Position numbers and translations under genes: made by a program. A model generated the notes under the pieces. That model was not told the origin of the DNA, made no database searches, and saw only the letters and a list, made by a program, of their open reading frames with translations. 64,000 bases of DNA from Peribacillus kribbensis DSM 17871 (GTDB lineage Bacteria > Bacillota > Bacilli > Bacillales > DSM-1321): the NCBI RefSeq assembly GCF_000430765.1, contig NZ_KE387237.1, forward strand, positions 199,042-263,041, read 5' to 3'. Below, piece after piece: positions 12,220 through 21,243 of this stretch. The first letter of the stretch is position 1. Each line of letters starts with the position of its first letter.

Positions 12220-12804
12220 ATGGAACCTATCACACTATTAACTGGAAAGGCAGCCGTTCTGGACAGGGCGAATGTCGATACGGACCAGATTATACCCAAG
12301 CAGTTTCTAAAGCGAATCGAACGATCCGGATTCGGTCAGTTCTTATTTTACAATTGGCGGTTTGATGAAACGGGGCGTGAAAGAGAAGATTTCGAGCTGA
12401 ACCGCCCGGAATACGAGGGAGCCAGCATTTTAATTGCAGGAGAAAACTTTGGGTGCGGTTCTTCCAGGGAACACGCTCCCTGGTCTCTGCTGGATTATGG
12501 ATTCAAAGTGGTGATCGCCCCGTCCTTCGCAGATATTTTTCATCAAAATTGCTTGAAGAATGGAATTCTTCCTATTACATTATCTCATTCTGATATCCAA
12601 TCATTGGTCCGGCAGACAGAGATCCAAAATCAGGTAACCGTAAATCTTCCTGAACAGACGGTTATAGGGGAGAGCGGCAGGCCCGCAGCGTTTGATATCC
12701 ACCCTTATTGGAAGGAAATGCTCATCAATGGCTGGGATGAAATATCTATTACACTCCGCTATGATTCAGAGATTCAGGCTTTTGAAGAAGCTTCAGCCAT
12801 ATAG
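12220..12804 (+). CDS. leuD: 3-isopropylmalate dehydratase, small subunit
   Basis: LeuD is the swivel-domain partner of LeuC. The 194 residues contain NVDTDQIIPKQFLK near the start, and GCGSSREHAPWSL and APSFADIFHQN, which are signature segments of the small subunit. It is the last gene of the leucine-controlled operon, since a strong terminator follows ten bases after its stop. Confidence 0.96.
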   Translation: MEPITLLTGKAAVLDRANVDTDQIIPKQFLKRIERSGFGQFLFYNWRFDETGREREDFELNRPEYEGASILIAGENFGCGSSREHAPWSLLDYGFKVVIAPSFADIFHQNCLKNGILPITLSHSDIQSLVRQTEIQNQVTVNLPEQTVIGESGRPAAFDIHPYWKEMLINGWDEISITLRYDSEIQAFEEASAI

Positions 12805-12813
12805 AACCTGCAG

Positions 12814-12838
12814 GGGACCGAGCCGCTCGGTCCCTTTT
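12814..12838 (+). terminator. Terminator of the ilv-leu operon
   Basis: GGGACCGAG (12814-12822) pairs perfectly with CTCGGTCCC (12826-12834), loop CCG, then TTTT. Confidence 0.88.
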
Positions 12839-12859
12839 CCAATTTACAAAGGGTTCTTT

Positions 12860-12888
12860 TTGTTTTTCCCTACATTCCATGCTAAACT
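12860..12888 (+). promoter_or_regulatory. Possible sigma-A promoter of ysoA
   Basis: TTGTTT and TAAACT are separated by 17 bases, upstream of the ATG at 12929. Both boxes are imperfect. Confidence 0.35.
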
Positions 12889-12928
12889 GTTTCACAATAA
12901 CCCATAAACGTCTAAGGCGGTTTCATTT

Positions 12929-13960
12929 ATGAGAGGAAATAAGAAAAAGATTGACAGAGATAGAAAGGTGATCCCTTTTCCCGGCCTGTCCGATCGGCTG
13001 ATTGAACGGGGGCTGGATGCTCTCCGGGAAAAGAAATATAAAGAAGCCGCAGCTTTATTCAGCCAGGCAAAAGAAATGGATGCTGAGAATCCGGAGCTTA
13101 ATATCGGGCTTGTCGTCTCTCTGGTGGAGCTCGGCAATTACTTGGAAGCAAAGGAACTATGCAGGGAACTGCTTCATAAGGGAATCGGGGACTATTTTCA
13201 GGTTGTAAATATCTACTTGATGATTCTGCTGAATTTAAATGAACACCAAGAAATGATTGTCACGTTAAAAGCGCTGCTTGAAGAGAAACAGGTTCCGCCT
13301 GATAAGGAAGAGCACTTTTACAAGATGCTAGAGTTTTGTGAAAGATCCATGGAAGAAATTGAATACAGCGGCAAGGGTCTTGATGAAGATGAATTGAGCC
13401 TGAAAGAAGATATGGCCCTGCTGAGCGATAAAAGCGAAGAAGAGCAGTTTCTATTAATTTCACAGCTTGCCCATGCGAACATCCGGCCCTACTTACAACA
13501 AATCCGGCAATTCTTAAAAGAGGAAACGGGCCACGCCTTTTTGAAAACCCTGCTGATAAATATCTTAAAAGAACAGGAACTGCAGGAAGAGATCGAAATC
13601 GTGAAGTTCGGGAGAAGCTCAACCGTAACTCCCGCGGATTTACCCGACATTCAGGAAGCGGATTTTCTGGTACAAACAGCAGGGGAACTGGAGGCAAGGA
13701 TTGCCCATGAAGACCCCACATTAATGGAGTTTGCGCGGAGCCTGGTGGAAAGGCATAACTTTCTCCTCTATCCTCTCGAACCGCTTGAGAGGGACTTTTC
13801 AGTCTGGGCGGCTGCCTATCATTTCGTATCGCGGGAATATCAGGGAATGCCTGCACGCCTGTCCGAAACGGCCGATCTTTATAATAGAAACGGGGAGGCA
13901 CTTGAGGAGGTTTTGCCCGTGATCCGAGAATTTGAAGAAATTTCTTATCCTATTATTTGA
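12929..13960 (+). CDS. ysoA: Tetratricopeptide-repeat protein YsoA
   Basis: This 343-residue helical protein has an N-terminal TPR region (about 22-100) with the pattern of paired helices, for example LDALREKKYKEAAALFSQAK. A less regular helical C-terminal half follows. It has no signal peptide or membrane segment. Its position between leuD and tig is that of ysoA in B. subtilis, where the function is not defined. A protein-protein interaction role is inferred from the TPR. Upstream, TCTAAGGCGG gives a usable ribosome-binding site. Confidence 0.85.
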   Translation: MRGNKKKIDRDRKVIPFPGLSDRLIERGLDALREKKYKEAAALFSQAKEMDAENPELNIGLVVSLVELGNYLEAKELCRELLHKGIGDYFQVVNIYLMILLNLNEHQEMIVTLKALLEEKQVPPDKEEHFYKMLEFCERSMEEIEYSGKGLDEDELSLKEDMALLSDKSEEEQFLLISQLAHANIRPYLQQIRQFLKEETGHAFLKTLLINILKEQELQEEIEIVKFGRSSTVTPADLPDIQEADFLVQTAGELEARIAHEDPTLMEFARSLVERHNFLLYPLEPLERDFSVWAAAYHFVSREYQGMPARLSETADLYNRNGEALEEVLPVIREFEEISYPII

Positions 13961-13970
13961 ACTCCTGCTG

Positions 13971-13998
13971 TTGAAAGAAAGAGAACCTATGTTATAAT
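13971..13998 (+). promoter_or_regulatory. Sigma-A promoter of tig
   Basis: TTGAAA (13971-13976) and TATAAT (13993-13998) are separated by 16 bases. The leader to the tig start is about 110 bases. Confidence 0.75.
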
Positions 13999-14117
13999 GT
14001 AATGGTTGTAAACTATGCCTCATTAGGCAATATACTTAGGATGACTTGTATAAACGAGATTTTATATTCATCCAGATGTTAATAAAGATAGTAATATAGA
14101 TTTTTGGAGGGAACTGC

Positions 14118-15401
14118 ATGTCTGTAAAATGGGAAAAATTAGACGGGAACCGCGGCGTTCTTACTGTTGAAGTTGAAGCAGAAAAGGTAAATGAAGGACT
14201 TGACGCTGCATTCAAAAAGGTAGTTAAACAAATTAACGTTCCAGGATTCCGTAAAGGAAAAATGCCTCGCGGTATGTTTGAAAAGCGCTTTGGCGTAGAA
14301 GCTTTATACCAGGATGCAATTGATTATCTTCTTCCTGAAGCATACAGCAGCGCTGTAGATGAAGCAGGAATCGACCCGGTTGATCGCCCTGAAATTGATG
14401 TAGATCAATTTGAAAAGGGCAAAGAATTCATCTTCAAAGCTACTGTAACCGTGAAGCCTGAAGTGAAGCTTGGCGACTACAAAGGCCTGGAAATCGAAAA
14501 ATTCGACACTGATGTTACAGATGAAGATGTTGAAAATGAAATTAAAACTCTTCAAAGCCGTCAAGCTGAATTGACTGTTAAAGAAGAAGGCGCAGCTGAG
14601 AATGGCGACACTGTCGTAATCGATTTCGAAGGATTTGTTGATAACGAAGCTTTCGAAGGCGGAAAAGGCGAAAACTATTCACTTGAAATAGGTTCAGGTT
14701 CTTTCATTCCTGGATTCGAAGAGAAGCTTGTAGGTGTTCAAACAGGAGAAGAGAAAGACGTTGAAGTTACTTTCCCTGAAGAATACCATGCAGCTGAGCT
14801 TGCGGGAAAACCTGCTGTATTCAAGGTGAAAGTTCACGAAATCAAAGCTAAGCAGCTTCCTGAACTTGATGATGAATTTGCTAAAGACGTTGACGATGAA
14901 GTTGAAACTTTAGATGCACTTAAAGAAAAAATCAAAAATCGTCTTGTAGACAGCAAAAACCACGATGCTGAGCATCATGTACGTGACTCTGTAGTGGAAA
15001 AAGCAGCTGAAAATGCTGAAGTTGAAATCCCGCAGGCTATGATCGACACTGAAGTGGACCGTATGATGACTGAGTTCGATCAGCGTCTTCAAATGCAAGG
15101 TATGAACCTTGATATGTACTTCCAGTTCTCTGGCCAGGACAGAGATGCCCTTCGCGCTCAGATGACGGAAGAAGCAGAAAAGCGTGTGCGCGTAAGCTTG
15201 ACTCTTGAAGCAATCAGCAAAGTGGAAAACTTCGAAATTTCTGAAGAAGAAGTGAACGAAGAGCTTTCTAAAATGGCTGAAATGTACAATATGGATGTTG
15301 AGAGCATCAAAGCAGCGCTTGGAAGCACTGAAGGCATTACGGCAGATCTTAAGAACCGCAAAGCGATCGACTTCCTTGTAGAAAACAGCAAAACAGTTTA
15401 A
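14118..15401 (+). CDS. tig: Trigger factor
   Basis: This ribosome-bound chaperone and peptidyl-prolyl isomerase receives nascent chains at the exit tunnel. The 427 residues are the usual length. The N-terminal ribosome-binding signature GFRKGKMPR is at about 43-51. The FKBP domain (about 163-248) includes [20 protein letters not shown]. The C-terminal arms form the chaperone body. GGAGG lies seven to eight bases before the ATG. Many codons differ in style from the flanking genes (frequent GAA, AAA and CTT), consistent with high expression. It is transcribed alone and closed by a strong terminator. Confidence 0.97.
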   Translation: MSVKWEKLDGNRGVLTVEVEAEKVNEGLDAAFKKVVKQINVPGFRKGKMPRGMFEKRFGVEALYQDAIDYLLPEAYSSAVDEAGIDPVDRPEIDVDQFEKGKEFIFKATVTVKPEVKLGDYKGLEIEKFDTDVTDEDVENEIKTLQSRQAELTVKEEGAAENGDTVVIDFEGFVDNEAFEGGKGENYSLEIGSGSFIPGFEEKLVGVQTGEEKDVEVTFPEEYHAAELAGKPAVFKVKVHEIKAKQLPELDDEFAKDVDDEVETLDALKEKIKNRLVDSKNHDAEHHVRDSVVEKAAENAEVEIPQAMIDTEVDRMMTEFDQRLQMQGMNLDMYFQFSGQDRDALRAQMTEEAEKRVRVSLTLEAISKVENFEISEEEVNEELSKMAEMYNMDVESIKAALGSTEGITADLKNRKAIDFLVENSKTV

Positions 15402-15413
15402 TGATATCATAGA

Positions 15414-15442
15414 CAAGGCACGACTTTCTCGTGCCTTGTTTT
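15414..15442 (+). terminator. Terminator of tig
   Basis: CAAGGCACGA (15414-15423) pairs perfectly with TCGTGCCTTG (15429-15438), followed by TTTT. Confidence 0.9.
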
Positions 15443-15811
15443 ATACTATTTTCGGCATCGATACATATAGATAGGCTTCTGATTGGAAAGTTCACTTCAT
15501 AAGGCCTCAGGCATTGATTTTTTGCTGGATTCAGTGTAGATTAATTCTAATAATGCATATACATACTCCAAGCTTCCTTTTTCTGTTTTGAAAAATGTCT
15601 AGTTTGGAAATGCTTGTAAAGGGCAATATACATATTAAGTTAACCAGGCTGTATTCGGGAATCAGGGATAAGCATTTTAATTCTTTTTTTGAGGCTAGTT
15701 GTGTTAAAATCAACTTTACATAGAGAAAATGCTTTATGGTATAGACCCTTTCCTGAGTAATTTTTGCATCCAAGCTTTTGAGGGATAGTATTTAAAGGGG
15801 TGAAATTTTTA
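15443..15811. other. Intergenic region before clpX
   Basis: About 370 AT-rich bases hold no supported gene. Minus-strand frames here lack ribosome-binding sites. The clpX promoter must lie in this stretch. TTTACA near 15715 with TATAGA downstream is a poor candidate. Confidence 0.4.
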
Positions 15812-17077
15812 ATGTTCAAATTTAATGATGAAAAAGGGCAGCTGAAATGTTCTTTTTGCGGAAAAACCCAAGAACAGGTCCGCAAACTGGTTGCGGGTCC
15901 TGGTGTATATATCTGTGATGAATGTATTGAGCTTTGCACGGAAATCGTGGAAGAGGAGCTGGGTACAGAAGAGGAAGTTGAATTCAAGGATGTTCCAAAG
16001 CCAATGGAAATCCGTGAAATACTCGACGAATATGTAATTGGACAAGAGCAGGCAAAGAAATCGCTTGCAGTCGCTGTTTATAACCACTATAAACGCATCA
16101 ATTCAAACAGCAAGATTGATGATGTAGAGCTTTCAAAGAGTAATATCTGTCTTATAGGGCCTACAGGAAGCGGGAAAACCCTGCTTGCCCAGACTCTTGC
16201 CAGACTGCTTAATGTACCTTTCGCCATTGCGGATGCTACCTCTTTGACAGAGGCTGGATATGTCGGTGAAGACGTAGAGAATATTCTGCTAAAGCTGATC
16301 CAGGCCGCAGATTATGATGTGGAAAAAGCAGAAAAAGGAATCATTTACATCGATGAAATCGATAAGGTTGCCAGAAAATCTGAAAACCCTTCTATTACAC
16401 GTGATGTATCCGGTGAAGGTGTGCAGCAGGCACTTCTTAAGATTCTTGAGGGAACAACTGCAAGTGTACCGCCTCAAGGAGGAAGAAAGCATCCTCATCA
16501 GGAATTCATCCAAATCGATACAACCAACATTTTGTTCATCTGCGGCGGTGCCTTTGACGGCATTGAACCGATCATTAAGCGCAGGCTTGGACAAAAAGTG
16601 ATTGGCTTTGGCGGGGAACAGAAGAAGGAAGTAGACCAGAAGTCTCTTCTTACAAGGGTTCTTCCTGAGGATATGCTGAAGTTCGGTCTTATTCCGGAAT
16701 TTATCGGCCGTCTTCCAGTCATTGCCACACTTGAGCAGCTGGATGAAGCAGCCTTAATTGAAATTCTCACAAAGCCGAAGAATGCTTTGGTGAAACAATA
16801 CCAAAAAATGCTTGAGCTTGATAATGTAGACTTAGAATTCGAGCCTGACGCATTGAGTGAAATCTCGAAAAAAGCAATCGAACGTAAAACAGGAGCCCGC
16901 GGTCTTCGCTCCATCATTGAAGGCATTATGCTGGATGTTATGTTTGACCTGCCGTCCCGCGATGATATTGACAAGTGCATCATCACTGCGGAGACTGTTA
17001 CGGAGAACAAACCTCCAAAATTGCTTCTGACTGATGGAACGATGGTTACAGGTAAAGAAAAGAAAACTTCTGCATAA
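15812..17077 (+). CDS. clpX: ClpX, ATPase subunit of the ClpXP protease
   Basis: ClpX unfolds tagged proteins and feeds them to ClpP. The start is the ATG at 15812 (421 residues). AAAGGGGTGA lies eight bases before it, and the protein begins [10 protein letters not shown] as in relatives. A GTG at 15800 lies inside the ribosome-binding site. The Zn-binding domain has Cys13, Cys16, Cys35 and Cys38. Walker A GPTGSGKT is at about 116-123, Walker B is in [10 protein letters not shown], and the sensor-2 region is [10 protein letters not shown]. The FxGF loop for ClpP docking is present as IGFGG. Confidence 0.97.
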   Translation: MFKFNDEKGQLKCSFCGKTQEQVRKLVAGPGVYICDECIELCTEIVEEELGTEEEVEFKDVPKPMEIREILDEYVIGQEQAKKSLAVAVYNHYKRINSNSKIDDVELSKSNICLIGPTGSGKTLLAQTLARLLNVPFAIADATSLTEAGYVGEDVENILLKLIQAADYDVEKAEKGIIYIDEIDKVARKSENPSITRDVSGEGVQQALLKILEGTTASVPPQGGRKHPHQEFIQIDTTNILFICGGAFDGIEPIIKRRLGQKVIGFGGEQKKEVDQKSLLTRVLPEDMLKFGLIPEFIGRLPVIATLEQLDEAALIEILTKPKNALVKQYQKMLELDNVDLEFEPDALSEISKKAIERKTGARGLRSIIEGIMLDVMFDLPSRDDIDKCIITAETVTENKPPKLLLTDGTMVTGKEKKTSA

Positions 17078-17097
17078 AACTTTTCAGGGTCTAATAA

Positions 17098-17130
17098 GCT
17101 GACGGCGAATATGCCGTCGGCTTTTTTTAT
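17098..17130 (+). terminator. Terminator of clpX
   Basis: GCTGACGGC (17098-17106) pairs with GCCGTCGGC (17113-17121) with one G-T pair, followed by seven T. Confidence 0.9.
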
Positions 17131-17213
17131 TCTTTTTAAGATAATCTTTGCAATTTTCTAAAATAAAAAGATAATAGAAAGAGGAAAAAGAACCCAAGGA
17201 GGACATCCCTCAC

Positions 17214-18341
17214 ATGGAACAGCCCCTTACTACCCTAAAGATACTCAAGGAAATTGCTGAACAATTAAACGAAGGAACGGAATTGGGCACAGTATTGCAG
17301 GATGTATTAAAAATGCTGCTCCGTATCACAGGCTTTAAAACCGGCTGGATTTTCCTTATGGACAGCAGCGGCAATAATCAGCTCGCTGCCTATGAAAATC
17401 TTCCCCCCGCCCTTTCGAGGGATGGCTGTGCACCGATGTGTACGAGCGATTGCTGGTGTGTGGATAAGTACGCCAGAGGGCTTTTAAGGAAAGCGACAAA
17501 TATTATGGAATGCAAGAGGCTGGAGGATGCTGTACTTCACCATACAGGAGAAACACAAAATTTGACCCATCATGCGACCGTTCCGCTAAGAGCGGGAGAG
17601 GAGCATTTCGGCCTTCTGAATGTGGCATCTCCGCATAAAACCCGTTTTGATCAAACAGACCTGAATCTTTTGGAGGCTGTGGCCTTTCAAATCGGTACGG
17701 CCGTAAAAAGGATCCGGCTCACGGCTGCCGAGCAGGAGACAGCTCTTGCGGCAGAACGGAACAGGCTGGCAAGAGATCTTCACGATTCTGTCAATCAGCT
17801 TTTGTTCTCGGTTTCCCTTACGGCAAGGGCAGGGAAGGAAATGAAGGATCATGACGCGATACGGGGAGCGTTCAAAGATATCCAGGAAATGTCTCAAAGT
17901 GCGCTGGCTGAGATGAAGGCGCTCATCTGGCAGCTCCGGCCAAGAGGCTTGGAGGACGGCGTAGTCAATGCCCTAAAGACATATGGAGAAATGATTGGAT
18001 TACACATACATAGTGAGATACAGGGGCTCTTATGCCTGCCTTCTTCAGTCGAGGAAGCTCTATGGCGCATTGGCCAGGAGGCCTTTAATAATTGCAAAAA
18101 GCATTCCGGGCAGGATTCCGTCTATTTAAAGGCGGTCAGCAGCAAGCGGAACGTCCATCTGGAAATCTGGGATCATGGAAAGGGCTGCCTAATACTGGAT
18201 AACAGCGAGCTTCCTTCTCTTGGTCTATTAAGCATGCAGGAAAGAGTCAAAATCCTCAATGGAACGATCACCATAGACAGCAGGGAAGGAAAGGGCACAT
18301 ATATTGTCATCGACATACCGCTCCGGGAGGGAAAAGAATGA
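17214..18341 (+). CDS. GAF-domain histidine kinase with a four-cysteine cluster
   Basis: This is a soluble sensor kinase of 375 residues. An N-terminal GAF domain (about 20-165) is followed by a HisKA_3 dimerisation domain with phospho-acceptor His190 in RLARDLHDSVNQ and a HATPase_c domain (N box QEAFNNCKKHS, G box SLGLLSMQER). There are no membrane segments, so it senses a cytoplasmic signal. The GAF domain carries Cys72, Cys76, Cys80 and Cys82, a pattern suited to Fe-S or redox sensing. In Staphylococcus the GAF kinase AirS is reported to bind an Fe-S cluster, and similarity of role is inference. The ATG has AAGGAGGA ten bases upstream. It overlaps its regulator by four bases. Confidence 0.88.
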   Translation: MEQPLTTLKILKEIAEQLNEGTELGTVLQDVLKMLLRITGFKTGWIFLMDSSGNNQLAAYENLPPALSRDGCAPMCTSDCWCVDKYARGLLRKATNIMECKRLEDAVLHHTGETQNLTHHATVPLRAGEEHFGLLNVASPHKTRFDQTDLNLLEAVAFQIGTAVKRIRLTAAEQETALAAERNRLARDLHDSVNQLLFSVSLTARAGKEMKDHDAIRGAFKDIQEMSQSALAEMKALIWQLRPRGLEDGVVNALKTYGEMIGLHIHSEIQGLLCLPSSVEEALWRIGQEAFNNCKKHSGQDSVYLKAVSSKRNVHLEIWDHGKGCLILDNSELPSLGLLSMQERVKILNGTITIDSREGKGTYIVIDIPLREGKE

Positions 18342-18982
18342 GCATTAAAGTATTAATTGCCGACGATCATCATGTGGTCAGAAAGGGTCTGGCCCTATTT
18401 CTTCAAACGCAGCCAGATATTGAGGTGGCCGGAGAAGCGAAGGACGGGGCTGTGGCTATTCAAATGTGTGCGGAGATAAAGCCTGATCTCGTTTTGATGG
18501 ATCTGGATATGCCGGTGTTAAATGGAATAGATGCGACAAAAAGGATCAAACGAGAGCATCCAGAAATAAAAATCTTGATTCTTACCAGCTTTTCTGATCA
18601 GGATCATGTACTTCCTGCCCTCGAAGCGGGGGCATCAGGCTATCAGCTCAAGGATATTGAACCGGATGAGCTTGTCAAAGTTATGAAAAAGGTGATGAAT
18701 GGAGAGAACCAGGTTCATCCTAAAGCGACAAGCCATTTGTTATCCGCCCTGTCGGGAACTCATTCCCGTGAAAAATCCCTCTTACAGGAGCTGACGCGCA
18801 GGGAACAGGAGGTTTTAATAGAAATTTCCAGCGGCAAAAGCAATAAGGAAATTTCCTCTGCCCTTTTCATCACAGAAAAAACCGTAAAGACTCATGTTTC
18901 CAATATTCTATCAAAGCTTGGACTGGCGGACCGGACGCAGGCAGCCCTCTATGCCGTCCGGAACGGGCTGATCAAGCCCTGA
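18338..18982 (+). CDS. NarL/LuxR-type response regulator
   Basis: This 214-residue regulator is partner of the preceding kinase. The receiver domain has the acidic pair Asp9-Asp10, phospho-acceptor Asp55 in LMDLDMPV, Thr/Ser and the conserved Lys in YQLKDIEPDE. The C-terminal LuxR-type helix-turn-helix (about 148-210) has LTRREQEVL and SNKEIS with KTVKTHVSNIL. Its ATG overlaps the kinase stop (ATGA), a sign of coupled translation. Targets cannot be read here. It lies between clpX and lonB, where B. subtilis has no such pair. Confidence 0.93.
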   Translation: MSIKVLIADDHHVVRKGLALFLQTQPDIEVAGEAKDGAVAIQMCAEIKPDLVLMDLDMPVLNGIDATKRIKREHPEIKILILTSFSDQDHVLPALEAGASGYQLKDIEPDELVKVMKKVMNGENQVHPKATSHLLSALSGTHSREKSLLQELTRREQEVLIEISSGKSNKEISSALFITEKTVKTHVSNILSKLGLADRTQAALYAVRNGLIKP

Positions 18983-18985
18983 CTC

Positions 18986-19012
18986 CCTCTTTTTAGAGGG
19001 TTTCTCTTTTTT
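18986..19012 (+). terminator. Terminator of the two-component operon
   Basis: CCCTC and GAGGG pair around a TTTTTA loop directly after the stop, followed by TTTCTCTTTTTT. Confidence 0.75.
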
Positions 19013-19095
19013 AGGTGCTCACATAGAGGAATTCAAGATAGAGGAATTCAATAAAATCACCGCGTCGGCAAGGCTGCGGTTTAACTGAATTCTTT

Positions 19096-19131
19096 AAAAA
19101 GCCAGACCCTGCGATAGCGGGCTGGCTTTTT
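19096..19131. terminator. Second, bidirectional terminator hairpin
   Basis: AAAAAGCCAGACCCTGC and GCGGGCTGGCTTTTT form a long stem around GATA with A and T runs at the outer ends. It can stop transcription in either direction before lonB. Confidence 0.75.
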
Positions 19132-19207
19132 GTTCTGCACTTCAGTTTATGATCTTAGCATCCACCTTCCGAGATCCATTGGCCCATTTGATATCTTGAA
19201 AGTTTTT

Positions 19208-19237
19208 GTTTATTCCTAACCTTTCAGGGAGATACTA
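19208..19237 (+). promoter_or_regulatory. Sigma-F/G type promoter of lonB
   Basis: GTTTA (19208-19212) fits the sigma-F -35 pattern GYWTA. After 15 bases, GGAGATACTA (19228-19237) fits GGNRANANTW at every fixed position. In B. subtilis lonB is a forespore gene under sigma-F, which agrees. The ATG lies 40 bases downstream. Confidence 0.8.
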
Positions 19238-19276
19238 GCAAATACAAAACAGCAAGCTATTGCGGGAGGGAAAAGG

Positions 19277-20941
19277 ATGAGTTGGACAGGTATCGCGTTA
19301 TTTATCCAATTGTTTTTTGGGATCATCATCGGAATGTATTTTTTGAACCTTTTAAAGGGGCAGAGGACCCAAAAGGTCTCCATAGACAGGGAATCGAAGA
19401 AGGAAATGGACCAGCTCAGGAAGATGAGGTCCATCAAGCTTACCGAGCCGCTGGCGGAAAAGGTGAGGCCGTCAAGCTTCAGTGATATTGTCGGCCAGGA
19501 GGATGGAATTAAGTCACTGAAGGCCGCGCTCTGCGGGCCGAATCCTCAGCATGTGATCATCTATGGCCCTCCCGGAGTAGGAAAGACGGCTGCGGCACGG
19601 CTTGTATTAGATGATGCGAAAAGAAATCAAAAGTCCCCCTTTCAGTTTCATTCGGTTTTTGTGGAGCTTGATGCGACAACGGCGCGGTTTGATGAAAGAG
19701 GGATCGCCGACCCGCTGATAGGTTCTGTGCACGATCCCATCTATCAGGGAGCAGGCTCCATGGGCCAGGCAGGCATCCCGCAGCCCAAGCAAGGAGCGGT
19801 CACGAATGCCCATGGCGGGGTTTTGTTTATCGATGAAATAGGAGAGCTCCATTCTATCCAGATGAATAAACTTCTTAAGGTGTTGGAAGACAGGAAGGTT
19901 CATTTGGAAAGTGCTTATTATCAGGAAGAAAATACTCAAATTCCTGCCCATATCCATGATATTTTTAAGAATGGCCTGCCGGCAGATTTTCGCTTAATCG
20001 GTGCTACCACCCGGACGCCAAGTGAAATCCCTCCGGCTATCCGCTCACGCTGTATGGAAGTTTTCTTCAGGGAGCTGGATGAAGAGGAGATTTCGGCTGT
20101 AGCCAAAAATGCGGCTGATAAGGTGAACTTGAAAATAAGTGATTATGCTCTTTCCACGCTTGCCAATTATGCACGGAACGGCAGGGAAGCAGTGAATTTA
20201 ATTCAGATTGCGGCCGGCCTTGCCATAACAGGGGACAGAGACTACATAAAGGATGAAGACATGGAGTGGGTCATTCACTCCAGCCAGCTGACCCCAAGGC
20301 TTGAGAGAAAGATCTCTGAAAAGCCCAAGGTAGGAATAGTCAACGGATTGGCCGTCCACGGACCCAACAGCGGGGCATTGCTCGAGATTGAGGTGACCGT
20401 GCTTCCAGCAGTGGAAAAGGGTACTGTCAATATCACCGGTATTGTGGAAGAAGAATCAATCGGCGGTTCGGGTAAATCCATCCGCAGAAAAAGCATGGCG
20501 AAGGGATCGGTGGAAAATGTCATAACCGTGCTGCGTTCCATGGGCGTTCCGGCTGATCAATATGACATTCACATTAATTTTCCCGGCGGCGTCCCGATTG
20601 ATGGCCCTTCCGCCGGAATCGCGATGGCTTCGGCCATTTACTCCGCCATTTATAAAATCCCAATTGATCATGAAACAGCCATGACCGGAGAAATCAGCAT
20701 CCACGGAAATGTAAAAGCGATCGGCGGGGTGCTGCCGAAAATCAAGGCGGCGAAAAAAGCGGGAGCCAAGAAAGTGGTCATCCCAGAAGAGAATATGCAG
20801 GGAATTCTGCGGGAAGTAAAGGATATTGAAATTGTGCCTGTCCGGCATTTATCGCAGGTGTTTGATCAGGTTCTGCTCAAAAATTTGATCCCGGAAGATA
20901 TCTTGAAATCCCATAATATCAATAAGAAGGAAAGTGTTTAA
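19277..20941 (+). CDS. lonB: LonB, membrane-anchored Lon-type protease
   Basis: This 554-residue forespore Lon homolog has an N-terminal membrane helix (about 4-25) and an AAA ATPase domain with Walker A GPPGVGKT near 97. The C-terminal Lon protease domain has catalytic Ser445 in DGPSAGIA and Lys488 in GGVLPKIK. It lacks the long N-terminal Lon domain present in LonA, as usual for LonB. GGGAGGGAAAAGG precedes the ATG. The sigma-F type promoter upstream suggests expression in the forespore during sporulation. Confidence 0.95.
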   Translation: MSWTGIALFIQLFFGIIIGMYFLNLLKGQRTQKVSIDRESKKEMDQLRKMRSIKLTEPLAEKVRPSSFSDIVGQEDGIKSLKAALCGPNPQHVIIYGPPGVGKTAAARLVLDDAKRNQKSPFQFHSVFVELDATTARFDERGIADPLIGSVHDPIYQGAGSMGQAGIPQPKQGAVTNAHGGVLFIDEIGELHSIQMNKLLKVLEDRKVHLESAYYQEENTQIPAHIHDIFKNGLPADFRLIGATTRTPSEIPPAIRSRCMEVFFRELDEEEISAVAKNAADKVNLKISDYALSTLANYARNGREAVNLIQIAAGLAITGDRDYIKDEDMEWVIHSSQLTPRLERKISEKPKVGIVNGLAVHGPNSGALLEIEVTVLPAVEKGTVNITGIVEEESIGGSGKSIRRKSMAKGSVENVITVLRSMGVPADQYDIHINFPGGVPIDGPSAGIAMASAIYSAIYKIPIDHETAMTGEISIHGNVKAIGGVLPKIKAAKKAGAKKVVIPEENMQGILREVKDIEIVPVRHLSQVFDQVLLKNLIPEDILKSHNINKKESV

Positions 20942-20944
20942 GGA

Positions 20945-20972
20945 ATCGGCTGTTTTATACAGCCGATTTTTT
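20945..20972 (+). terminator. Terminator of lonB
   Basis: ATCGGCTGT (20945-20953) pairs with ACAGCCGAT (20959-20967) and a T run to 20972. Confidence 0.88.
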
Positions 20973-21148
20973 CGTGAAAAAATAGCTTAATGGTTCTCCC
21001 GGCAGGGAAAGGAAATAACAGGCTCATCATTAGGCTGTCCCGTGACGGAATCTTTTTTGCAAAATAAAGTATACTCTTTCTCGTGCGCAGGAAAAATAAC
21101 CAATATGTGAAGAGCCGAATCTTTTGGAAGCAAAACGCTTTTCCTAAA
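20973..21148. other. Intergenic region between lonB and lonA
   Basis: Nothing else supported is seen. I looked for a CtsR heptad repeat, which controls lonA in B. subtilis, and found no convincing match. Confidence 0.35.
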
Positions 21149-21177
21149 TAGACACAGCTATTTAAATAAGATAAAAT
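21149..21177 (+). promoter_or_regulatory. Sigma-A promoter of lonA
   Basis: TAGACA (21149-21154) and TAAAAT (21172-21177) have 17-base spacing. The lonA ATG follows at 21244 with CAGGAGGTG upstream. Confidence 0.65.
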
Positions 21178-21243
21178 TGTGGGAAGGCTTTACTTCAAAG
21201 TATTTTTAGGCTATTTAATTTAAACAGGAGGTGTCAGAACAAA

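Noticed and set aside
15640..15987. Minus-strand frame overlapping the clpX start
   Set aside because: It has no ribosome-binding site and runs antisense into the clpX Zn-finger region.
20973..21243. CtsR operator before lonA
   Set aside because: CtsR controls lonA in B. subtilis, but I could not find the tandem heptad here.
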